Below are positions 17,301 through 23,887 of a DNA stretch of 64,000 nucleotides, piece after piece. The notes beneath the pieces were generated by a model that was not told the DNA's origin, searched no databases, and saw only the letters and a list, made by a program, of their open reading frames with translations. The DNA is from an uncultured Bacteroidales bacterium (GTDB lineage: Bacteria; Bacteroidota; Bacteroidia; Bacteroidales; Bacteroidaceae), in assembly GCA_945833885.1 (NCBI GenBank), contig CAMAFY010000007.1, positions 1-64,000 of the forward strand, written 5' to 3'. Positions within the stretch are counted from its first letter, which is position 1. Each line of letters opens with the position of its first letter. The position numbers were made by a program, and so were the translations under genes.

Positions 17301-17475
17301 AAACTGTCGCACCGACTACGGGTTCGCCGTAGGCGTCGGTTACATGACCTTTGGCTACAACGTTCTGTTGTACGACAGCCACGTTGCCGATGGTTTCGGA
17401 AGCAGCCTGTGCAGCAAGGGGACTTAGCATTCCTGCTGCCAAGACTCCTGCCAAATAAACGAAACTTTTCTTCAT
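14341..17475 (-). CDS. SusC/RagA-family TonB-dependent outer-membrane transporter
   Basis: At 1044 residues this is a complete SusC. A signal peptide is followed by a carboxypeptidase-like domain (~37-110; KGHVTDAYGEPVVGATVLEK, then VISYVGYRAQELP). Next come a TonB-box-like segment (LGEVVVLGYG), the plug (residues ~125-250; VDGVPGAPIPSMYDIETIAVL, KDAASAAIYG) and a 22-strand barrel ending FSFGVKLTY. It imports glycans with the SusD partner, powered by TonB-ExbBD. A -7 element (17604-17611) lies about 130 bp upstream, giving a long leader. The locus has no hybrid two-component or ECF/anti-sigma regulator beside it. Confidence 0.96.
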   Translation of the reverse strand: MKKSFVYLAGVLAAGMLSPLAAQAASETIGNVAVVQQNVVAKGHVTDAYGEPVVGATVLEKGTRNVTLTDGKGDFTLTVKPGATIVISYVGYRAQELPATASMVVTLEENTESLGEVVVLGYGAQTRKQDLSASVGVINNAEELAARPVSSTEAMLQGQIAGVTVQANGGDPTSTPNVIIRGQGSPNGDNVLWVVDGVPGAPIPSMYDIETIAVLKDAASAAIYGAQSGAGGVVLVTTKKAKAGAPTVSYEGVFGARMASNIPHALTAEQQIEVAKTSYANAGLDLPQGWNTSLNPSIGVQRTDWMDEIFRTAFFQRHNVVVNTGNDLARHRLSYAYDDDQGTLISTFNKKHTFHYNGIVDLNKWVRITEDFTWRNSSSRGANTTSPENGAIMNALHMPSSAAVYNADNTYGGITVDGKYPDIHGDAINPVRILEGDNQYNSTNNAWSTTSLELHDIVPGLKFVSRFSYFYENSYYKNFSPRRPEQGKPRDFNTLDVSAYRYSKWLTENTLTYDKTFKDVHTLGLLLSTTADKQKGRSLLVEGKGLSDESEALQYLSYAGTTSATDALYNVDSNVAIIARAAYSYNDRYFATASWRRDYAGRLDPDHNHGDFPAVTAGWKISSEPWFPKTQQLNLLKLRGSWGRVGNVESVPYCYKTGTLSNKSWAEQAQYGVGSNTLWNNMTYFSTAVNHELTWETSEQWDLGLDLSAFNNRLTFSADYFNKRTFNLIQYQSVNWPATMGVEAMLVNLGEVRNQGVELELGWSDRVGDWSYYVNANFAYLNNEVTEIGTTDDNGEAGVWVGDVYGNTNFKQLTNLYQTTQGQALNTFYLIKSNGVIKDQATLDQARKAQPNAQLGDLYFEDYNGDGQINDKDRQYCGSASPKTTFNLSAGFTWKNLTVSAQFQGVGGAHALFVGKCLTLDDTEGNFNRWNKILDAWSETNADSDIPRISKSDANGNFTTSSTYYLENSSYLRLKNLTIGYDLTSQLRRANHFASRASSLYLYLSGENLFTITNYSGMDPECGGFDTMKYPLSRVFSFGVKLTY

Positions 17476-17603
17476 AAATCGGGCTATTGAAGGTTTTGTT
17501 GATTGTTTTTCTTGATTTAAGGTTGGGGCTATAAATTAGCGCTATGGATTTTTCCATGACAATCTGTCGGGGGAAAAATCGATGGAATTGCGTAATTCCG
17601 AGG

Positions 17604-17611
17604 CAAAGATA
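17604..17611 (-). promoter_or_regulatory. -7 element of the susC promoter
   Basis: On minus, TATCTTTG matches TAnnTTTG exactly, about 130 bp upstream of the SusC ATG. No good -33 TTTG lies 17-21 bp upstream, so activation may need a regulator. The leader would be about 120 nt. Confidence 0.6.
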
Positions 17612-17715
17612 CATATATTTTGTAAACTATAGGAATGAAAATCGTTTATTTTTACATAATTTGACTGAATATTCACGTAATTGATATAAAATGTCTTTGC
17701 AGGAATGATAAGATA

Positions 17716-17783
17716 AAGGCGGCAAAACGCGCTCCACAATACAACAGACATGATTTGCGGTGGCGATTTACAGCATCCACCTT
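17716..17783. repeat. ~67-bp element, copy 1 of 3
   Basis: It starts AAGGCGGCAAAACGCG and ends GCATCCACCTT. Similar copies lie at 21905-21973 and 61110-61176, and the right end matches the arms of the palindromic AGGTGGGTT elements. It sits upstream of the susC promoter. Apart from the terminator at 17786-17847, I see nothing else in the gap 17612-18031. Confidence 0.65.
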
Positions 17784-17785
17784 GA

Positions 17786-17847
17786 CAAAAAGCGCCGGAA
17801 CCTTTGTCGCAGGATGATTTCTTCTCATGTTGCAACAAAGGTTCCGG
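17786..17847 (-). terminator. Terminator downstream of the LRR gene
   Basis: A 13-bp stem (17795-17807 with 17835-17847; CCGGAACCTTTGT with ACAAAGGTTCCGG) encloses a 27-nt loop. On minus it is followed by GCGCTTTTTG. It lies 185 bp past the LRR stop codon. Confidence 0.7.
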
Positions 17848-18031
17848 TGTATGGAAGTCTGCCTTGATGACAATGCCGGGTGGGGAGCCGGCGGGTCGGG
17901 AAAAAACAGAGGGGTGTCGGAAGACGGTGTGGCGAAGACTTGTGGAAGGTTGCTCTTCTGCCGTGCCCTAATGGCTTGGGTCTGCGTGGCGCTATGCCCT
18001 GTGCAGCGTTTTGGGGTAGGTTTTGCGGAGA

Positions 18032-19438
18032 TTACTCCGACCATATCTTGACACTCTCGTTACCGAAATTGACAATGAGGGCGGTTTGGCGGGGAATATG
18101 GTGGAAGAATGCCGTACCGCTGACGCTCGTTGCTGTAGCCACAAGTCGTCCTTCCGGTGTGTAGAGGCGTAGGGGGGTGCCGTCGGGCACACCTTCCACA
18201 AGCAGTATTCCTCCCTGGGCCCTGAAGGTGACGGCGGTTTTGTCGGCTGTCGGGCATGTTCCGGTGGGGAGTTCGTCCTCCTTGTACAGGGCTCCGGCGC
18301 AGTTCGCCCACGAAATTGTGACGCTCACCTTGTCGGAGGGCTGAAGTTCGGGGGCGCTGCTGACGACTTCCACAAGATAACTTGCCGTAAGTTGCTGGTC
18401 GGTGACGGGGCATAATCCGCTGCCGTCGTCGAGGGAATGGATGGTATAGGAGACGCTCTCCACGTTGTCGCAGTGCGAAAGGTTGGTGTCGGAATAGAAT
18501 TGCAGGTTTCCGTTTTCGCAATATACGTAGGGTTCAGTGCATTTCAGCGGCAGTATTTCCGGACAGTCGCCCCATGCCATACTGATGGCATATTTCTCTA
18601 TGTAGTTGTTGTCGACGTGTATGCGGGGTTTGTTTGAATAACTGAATGAGTTTGTGTTGGCACTCACGAGACGCGGTGCGAGGATGTATACCTCGGTAAG
18701 GACACTACAACTGTTAAATGCCTGTGCGTAAAGTTTGCGTATGCCTTTCCCCAGTTGGATTCTCTTCAGTGCCGTACAGCCATAGAACGCCTGTTCGCTA
18801 ATCTCTGAAAGGGAGTCGGGAAAGACAACTTCTGTTATTGACGTGCAGTTGTAGAAGGCTTTCATTCCGATTGTTCGGAGAGAGTCGGAGAATGTGATGC
18901 TTTTCAGTCCGGAACCGTTGAAAGCATTGTCAGAAATCGTGCGGAGACCTGAAGGGAGGACGAGTTCCTTCAGTGCAGAACATCCGTAAAAGGCAGTGTT
19001 GGAAATCTCGGTGAGGGTGGTTGGAAGGACAATCTCTGTCAGTTTCACGCAATTGTTGAAGGTGCAGGTGGGTATAATGTCAATGCCGTCGGGCAGTTGA
19101 CACTTTGTAAGACCTTTGCAGTTGTTGAAGAGATAGGTGCCTATATTGGTGATGGTAGCGGGAAAAACAATGGAAGTCAGTTTGTCGCATGAGGCAAAGG
19201 TGCGGCTGTCAACAGCAGTGACGGTGTACACTACATCGTTGACCGTGATGGTTTCTGGCACGATGATGTCACCGATGAAGGCTTCGGCATTGGTTGAGTA
19301 GCTGGTACTCTTTGCGGTAAGGGTTGCAGTGTTCGTCTTGGTGTCGAGGTTGTAGTACAATCCGTCCACCTCAACATCGTATGCCGAGGCGAAAAGTGCG
19401 GTAAAAAAGAGGAGGAAAAGGGAAAGGGTCTGTTTCAT
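18032..19438 (-). CDS. BspA-type leucine-rich-repeat surface protein
   Basis: From the ATG at 19438 the protein has 468 residues with a signal peptide cut after FASA. Residues ~75-285 carry at least eight LRR_5 (BspA/TpLRR) units of about 23 residues, with the pattern AFYGCSALKELVLPSGLRTI: FNNCKGLTKCQLP, FNNCVKLTEIVLP, FYGCSALKELVLP, FYNCTSITEVVFP, FYGCTALKRIQLG. The C-terminal ~150 residues include an ELQPSDKVSVTISW segment and a VEGVPDGTPLRLYTPEGRLV tail typical of secreted Bacteroidetes proteins. BspA-like proteins mediate binding to host proteins or other cells. It lies between the GH92 and SusC genes and could add substrate or host binding, which is an inference. Confidence 0.85.
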   Translation of the reverse strand: MKQTLSLFLLFFTALFASAYDVEVDGLYYNLDTKTNTATLTAKSTSYSTNAEAFIGDIIVPETITVNDVVYTVTAVDSRTFASCDKLTSIVFPATITNIGTYLFNNCKGLTKCQLPDGIDIIPTCTFNNCVKLTEIVLPTTLTEISNTAFYGCSALKELVLPSGLRTISDNAFNGSGLKSITFSDSLRTIGMKAFYNCTSITEVVFPDSLSEISEQAFYGCTALKRIQLGKGIRKLYAQAFNSCSVLTEVYILAPRLVSANTNSFSYSNKPRIHVDNNYIEKYAISMAWGDCPEILPLKCTEPYVYCENGNLQFYSDTNLSHCDNVESVSYTIHSLDDGSGLCPVTDQQLTASYLVEVVSSAPELQPSDKVSVTISWANCAGALYKEDELPTGTCPTADKTAVTFRAQGGILLVEGVPDGTPLRLYTPEGRLVATATSVSGTAFFHHIPRQTALIVNFGNESVKIWSE

Positions 19439-19481
19439 TTTCTTGAAAGGTGGGAAATTTTGCCCCCACCTTAAACTTATC

Positions 19482-19590
19482 AAGTAGGTTTCAACACTCA
19501 CAAAACATGGCTGTAATTTTGTGGGTGACTGAACAAAATTAGGCGATAGTTATATGTTGGTTTTGTAAAACGGAATGTTGAAACCTACTT
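19482..19590. repeat. Inverted arms flanking a promoter-like palindrome
   Basis: AAGTAGGTTTCAAC (19482-19495) is the perfect inverse of 19577-19590. Inside, TAATTTTGT (19514-19522) and ACAAAATTA (19533-19541) form a second stem. The right half of that stem is a consensus -7 (TAATTTTG on minus) for the LRR gene at 19438. The outer arms share the AGGTnGGTT core of the palindromic element family. Confidence 0.7.
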
Positions 19591-19599
19591 AAGACCTGC

Positions 19600-21843
19600 T
19601 TACATCTTTCCAAGACGGAGTTTGAAGCCACCGTTTTGGAGGAGGTCATTATGGGAAATGCGGAAGGACTTATAGGGACGTCCGCCCACGGTGATACCCT
19701 TGATGCGGGTATTGTCTGCTGCGCCCGGTGCTTCGATGACGAGGTGGTCGTGTCCGTTGACGGGTTGCTCCAGCCGGATGGTGACTTTGTCAAACACGGG
19801 TGTGGTGATGGTATAGGAAGCGTCGGCAGGATTGTCGGGATAGATGCCCATCATGCTGAACACCGCCCATGCGCTCATCGTGCCGGTATCGTCGTTTCCG
19901 GGGATGCCGTTGGGGGCATTGTGGAAATAGCGGTCGAGGCATTGGCGGGTGAGGAGTTGCGTGCGCCACTCTTCGCCCTTGAAATAACTGAAAAGATAGG
20001 GGTAGGCGATGTCAGGTTCGTTGGCGGGGTCGTAGTTCCCGTCGTCGAATATCCGCTGGAGTTTGTTCACGAACTGCTTCTGTCCACCCATCAGTCGGGC
20101 AAGTCCCTTGACATCATGGGGAACATAGAAGGTGTAGTTCCAGGCATTCCCCTCGTGGAAGCCGGGGCTGGGCTCGAAGTTCTCGCCTTGCTTGGGATCA
20201 AATGGCGTAAGGAATTTTCCGTCGGGCGTGATTGGGCGGAGCGTTCCGAAGTCTTTGCAGAAGTAATGTTTGTATCCCATGGAGCGTTCGTGGTAGCGTC
20301 GCTGCGCTTCGCTGTCTCCGATGGCCTCTCCGGCAAAGCGGCTGAGGGCATAGTCTGCGATGTAGTATTCGAGCGCGTGGCTCACGCTGTTGTCGAATTG
20401 GCTTTCAAGGGGGCAATATCCCCGTTTTACGTATTCGTCGTTGTCGGGACGCAGGGGATTGTCCTTGCCGGGGGTGTCGGCTCCGCGCCGCATCGCCTCA
20501 TAGGCAAGTTTGACGTCGAAGTCGCGAAGTCCCTTTGCCCAGGTGTCATAGATGACGGGAATGGCAGGGTCGCCTTCCATGGTGAACGTCTCGCGGCCGA
20601 AGAGTTCCCATTTGGGAAGCCATCCGCTCTCACGGTACATGTCGAGCATGGTGCGCACCATGTTGAGTTGGCGGCTCGGGAAGAGCAGGGTGTTGAGTTG
20701 GTGTGTGCAGCGGTAGGTGTCCCAAAGGCTGAACACCGTGTAGCGGTCGTGGTTGGTATGGAGGATATCCTCGCCCTCCATGGCAGGATATTGTCCGTTG
20801 ACGTCCTGCAGGATGTTGGGATGGATCTGCAAATGATAGAGGGCAGTATAGAAGATGGTGCGCTGGTCTTCGGTTCCTCCTTCAACGGTTACGGTGGACA
20901 AAGCCTTCTCCCACGCCTGACGGGCACGGAGGGCAATGTCGTCGAAATGCGTGCCGGCGGGCTGTTCGGCTTCAAGATTCTCGCGGGCATTGGCGATGCT
21001 GACGAAACTTACGCCCATGCGGACCTCCACTTCCTCGCCATCCGCGCAGTCGAAGGTCCAATAAGCGCCGATGTCATCGCCGCCAAGGTCGCGGCGATAG
21101 TTCTCATAAAGTTTGTATTTTCCGGCTTCCGGATTCCATTCCTTCTCCACTCCGTAGGCGTCGCGCTGGTGTTTCCAGAATCCACGGCTCTGAGGTTTCT
21201 TGCTCACACGGAGGACGAAGTAGCAGGGATACCATGCTCTCGGACTGTTATAGCAGAATCCTCCGAGCATTTTCTGGCCCTCCACCTCGCAGTCGTTGAC
21301 ATATCTGACGAAGGCTCCGCTTTCATTCGTAAGACCCTCGCCGAGGTTGAGGAGGACATTGCCCTGACCTTTGGGGTACACGAAGCGTGCGATGGCGGTG
21401 CGTGGGGTGGCGCTCACCTCGGTTTTGATGCCATATTTTGTCAGCAGGTTGGAGTAGCGTCCCGGTGTCGCCTTCTCATCGGTATAGGTGGAGCCGTAGT
21501 TGTGGTAATCCACATCCAGTGTTCCGCTTGTGGGCATGAGCAACAGGCTGGAAAGGTCGGGACATCCCACACCGCTCAGGTTGACATGGCTGTATCCTGT
21601 AAAGAAGGAATTGGTCTCCTCGTAGGGCGTCGACCACCACCGGGCGTCTTTGTCGAAGGCGTTAAGGTCGCTGCCCATGACGTTGAATGGGACAACGCTC
21701 ATCAGTCCGGCCGGCATGACGGCACCGGGATTGCAGGTGCCGAAGTTGGTGGTGCCGATAAAGGGGTTGACATAGTCGACGGGCGACTTTTGGGCATGGA
21801 GGATTGCCGGCAGTAAAGCAAGGAGTAGAAGCAGGCGTTTCAT
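19600..21843 (-). CDS. GH92 exo-acting alpha-mannosidase
   Basis: The 747-residue protein has a signal peptide (MKRLLLLLALLPAILHAQ) and a complete GH92 layout. The mature N-terminal beta-sandwich starts SPVDYVNPFIGTTNFGTCNPGA. The (alpha/alpha)6 catalytic domain follows with the family motifs SLWDTYRCTHQL, GFHEGNAWNYTFYVPHDV and GIPGNDDTGTMSAWAVFSMMGIYP. These motifs hold the acid/base Glu (in the HEG segment), the Asp general base and the calcium ligands. GH92 enzymes cleave alpha-1,2-, 1,3- or 1,4-mannosides by inversion and act on N-glycans and yeast mannan. It is upstream of the LRR, SusC and SusD genes, so one glycan-utilisation locus is likely. Confidence 0.95.
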   Translation of the reverse strand: MKRLLLLLALLPAILHAQKSPVDYVNPFIGTTNFGTCNPGAVMPAGLMSVVPFNVMGSDLNAFDKDARWWSTPYEETNSFFTGYSHVNLSGVGCPDLSSLLLMPTSGTLDVDYHNYGSTYTDEKATPGRYSNLLTKYGIKTEVSATPRTAIARFVYPKGQGNVLLNLGEGLTNESGAFVRYVNDCEVEGQKMLGGFCYNSPRAWYPCYFVLRVSKKPQSRGFWKHQRDAYGVEKEWNPEAGKYKLYENYRRDLGGDDIGAYWTFDCADGEEVEVRMGVSFVSIANARENLEAEQPAGTHFDDIALRARQAWEKALSTVTVEGGTEDQRTIFYTALYHLQIHPNILQDVNGQYPAMEGEDILHTNHDRYTVFSLWDTYRCTHQLNTLLFPSRQLNMVRTMLDMYRESGWLPKWELFGRETFTMEGDPAIPVIYDTWAKGLRDFDVKLAYEAMRRGADTPGKDNPLRPDNDEYVKRGYCPLESQFDNSVSHALEYYIADYALSRFAGEAIGDSEAQRRYHERSMGYKHYFCKDFGTLRPITPDGKFLTPFDPKQGENFEPSPGFHEGNAWNYTFYVPHDVKGLARLMGGQKQFVNKLQRIFDDGNYDPANEPDIAYPYLFSYFKGEEWRTQLLTRQCLDRYFHNAPNGIPGNDDTGTMSAWAVFSMMGIYPDNPADASYTITTPVFDKVTIRLEQPVNGHDHLVIEAPGAADNTRIKGITVGGRPYKSFRISHNDLLQNGGFKLRLGKM

Positions 21844-21904
21844 GGTGGTTTTTCTTTTCTGTTGGGGCGGGATAATGCCTATTTAGGGGGGGGAGTCTGT
21901 CATC

Positions 21905-21973
21905 TGGATTGGAAAACACAATCCATAATACAGCAGTAAGGATTCTCGGTGGTGATTTTCAGCGTCCACCTTT
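21905..21973. repeat. ~67-bp element, copy 2 of 3
   Basis: Aligned with 17716-17783, it shares ACAATnCATAATACAnCAG and the ending TCGGTGGTGATTTTCAGCGTCCACCT. It lies in the 153-bp gap between the GH92 start and the rsgA stop. Confidence 0.6.
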
Positions 21974-21996
21974 AAGGGGTGTGGTGTGGCAAAGGG

Positions 21997-22920
21997 TCAG
22001 TTGTCGCCACGGTATTTTCCCTCATCCTTGTCGTTGAGCATGGAGAGGTACGATTGGTATCTTGAAGGTGCTATCCGGTGTTCTTCGATAGCCTGTAGCA
22101 CAGCACAGCCAGGTTCGTGGGTGTGTGTGCAGTTGTCGAAGCGGCATTCGCGGCCGGTTTGGAAGATTTCGCGGAAATAATGTGCGATTTCTTCGGGTTC
22201 CATGTCGAAGGTTCCGAAACCTTTGATGCCGGGTATGTCGATGACGCTGCCGCCTTCCGGGAGGTCGTAGAGGGCGGAGAATGTGGTGGTGTGCATGCCC
22301 GTGCCGTGGGCTTCGGAGATTTCTGCCGTGCGGACGTTGAGGCCGGGGATGAGATGGTTGATGAGGGTGCTCTTCCCCACGCCGCTATGTCCGGCAAGCA
22401 GGGTGACTTTTCCCGTCATCCGCCTTCTGAGTTCCTCTGTTCCCGTGCCCTGTGTGGCGGAAATGTGGAGGACATCATAGCCGATGTGTCCGTAGAGCAG
22501 CGTCAGATAATCCACCATCTCCCGTTCTTCGTCGCTGAGGTCGTCCATCTTGTTGAAGACGATGACGACGGGAACGCTGTAGGCTTCGGCGCTGGCGAGG
22601 AAACGGTCGATGAAGGTGGTGGAGGTTTCCGGTCTTGCCGCTGTGACCACCAGCAACGCCACGTCGATGTTTGCGGCAAGGATGTGGCTTTGTTTGGAAA
22701 GGTTCGACGCTTTTCGGATGATGTAGTTGCGTCGGGGGTCGATGGCTGTGATCCATTCGCCGTCGTCGCGCACGGTAACGCCGTCACCCACCGCCACAGG
22801 ATTGGTGGTGCGGATGCCTTTCAGGCGGAAATTGCCTTTGACACGGCATTCCACCATCTGTCCGTCATCGGTGCGGACAATGTAACTGCTGCCGGTATTT
22901 CTTACTACGGTTCCGTGCAT
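21997..22920 (-). CDS. rsgA: Ribosome small-subunit-dependent GTPase RsgA
   Basis: The 307-residue protein is a circularly permuted GTPase. An N-terminal OB fold occupies residues ~1-70. The G motifs come in permuted order: G4 NKMD (123-126), G1 GHSGVGKS (177-184), then the G3 segment DIPGIKGFG. A C-terminal zinc knuckle follows (ECRFDNCTHTHEPGCAV, Cys-Cys-His-Cys ligands). RsgA binds the immature 30S subunit and uses GTP to release late assembly factors. Its length matches the family. It starts about 200 bp downstream of frr, another ribosome-recycling gene, which is a common neighbour. No promoter fits the consensus in that gap. Confidence 0.96.
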   Translation of the reverse strand: MHGTVVRNTGSSYIVRTDDGQMVECRVKGNFRLKGIRTTNPVAVGDGVTVRDDGEWITAIDPRRNYIIRKASNLSKQSHILAANIDVALLVVTAARPETSTTFIDRFLASAEAYSVPVVIVFNKMDDLSDEEREMVDYLTLLYGHIGYDVLHISATQGTGTEELRRRMTGKVTLLAGHSGVGKSTLINHLIPGLNVRTAEISEAHGTGMHTTTFSALYDLPEGGSVIDIPGIKGFGTFDMEPEEIAHYFREIFQTGRECRFDNCTHTHEPGCAVLQAIEEHRIAPSRYQSYLSMLNDKDEGKYRGDN

Positions 22921-23124
22921 GCTGGAGTCAGGTGTTGTGGAGGGGAGGGTAAAGGTTTGGGCGTTCGTGCGGGCGTGTAGAAAATTTCCCGTCGTCGAGC
23001 AAGGATATGTTCCTCACCTTCGGGCGGGTTTATGGAAATGACGGTGCTGAGGGCTGTGCCGAATGTTGCAGAGGTGTCGGAACATCCCCTGCAAACCCCT
23101 TTTTCCAGCCCTCGAAAATACCGC

Positions 23125-23685
23125 CTATACGGTCATGATTTCCTTGCTCTTTGCGGCAAGGAGCGCATCGACATCCTTGATCTTCTTGTCGTGAATCTTC
23201 TGGAGTTCTGCTTCCGCATCCTTCTCGACATCCTCGGGAACACCGTCCTTCACGCTCTTTTTGAGTTTGTCGATGCCGTCGCGGCGTGCGTTTCGGATGG
23301 CAATCTTCGTCTCTTCGCCCTCCTGGTTGCACTGCTTGGTGAGTGCGCGGCGGCGCTCTTCGGTGAGAGGAGGTATGGCCAGACGGATGACTTCGCCGTT
23401 GTTTTCGGGCATGATACCGATGGTGCTGTCGATGAGTGCCTTTTCAATTACGCGGAACATCGACTTGTCCCAGGGCTTGATGGCAATGGTTCTTGCGTCG
23501 GGAGTGGTGATGGCGGCACAGTTGTTGATGGGTACCATCGAGCCGTAACTGTTGACGCGGATGGGGTCGAGGATGTGTATGTTTGCCTTGCCGGCGCGGA
23601 TGTGGCCAAGCGTTTCTTCAAGGTGCATGACGCTCATGTCCATGCGTTCTTCGCAGTCGGAGAGGAGTTGTTTGACGTCTAACAT
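23125..23685 (-). CDS. frr: Ribosome recycling factor
   Basis: At 186 residues it matches the usual RRF length. The L-shaped protein is seen in sequence as the triple-helix ends (residues ~1-30 and 105-185, with LTEERRRALTKQCNQEGEETKIAIRN and DALLAAKSKEIMTV) and the beta-domain between (GKANIHILDPIRVNSYGSMVPIN). RRF with EF-G splits the post-termination ribosome. Its inferred leader is unusual: the -7 TATATTTG (23863-23870) lies about 180 bp upstream, and the whole 22-bp array at 23740-23862 lies within the leader. Confidence 0.97.
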   Translation of the reverse strand: MLDVKQLLSDCEERMDMSVMHLEETLGHIRAGKANIHILDPIRVNSYGSMVPINNCAAITTPDARTIAIKPWDKSMFRVIEKALIDSTIGIMPENNGEVIRLAIPPLTEERRRALTKQCNQEGEETKIAIRNARRDGIDKLKKSVKDGVPEDVEKDAEAELQKIHDKKIKDVDALLAAKSKEIMTV

Positions 23686-23739
23686 AGGATTATATGTGTG
23701 ATAAAGGTTATTTGTTTATGCCGGTGTGGATGTGTGGAT

Positions 23740-23870
23740 GGAAAGTGCGGAGGTTCCGGGAAGAGAATGCGGAACTTTCGGGCAGAAAGTGCGGAGGTTT
23801 TTGGCAAAAACTTCGGAACTTTCCAGGAGAAAACTTCGGATGCTTTCCGCGGCTTTCCGCTGCAAATATA
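23740..23870 (-). repeat. 22-bp-period array, five units, plus the -7 element of frr
   Basis: Units start at 23740, 23762, 23784, 23806 and 23828 (the last longer). A good unit is AGAAAGTGCGGAGGTTTTTG; another is AGAATGCGGAACTTTCGGGC. The palindromic core is GAAAGTGCGGAACTTTC. Right after it, CAAATATA at 23863-23870 is the minus-strand -7 TATATTTG, so frr mRNA should begin by transcribing the array, and each unit may form a small hairpin. Confidence 0.85.
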
Positions 23871-23887
23871 CGTTTTAATTTCCGAAA

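Noticed and set aside
15649..17427. 592-residue open frame opposite susC
   Set aside because: It is the antisense of SusC and reflects its codon bias. SusC has clear domains in the other direction.
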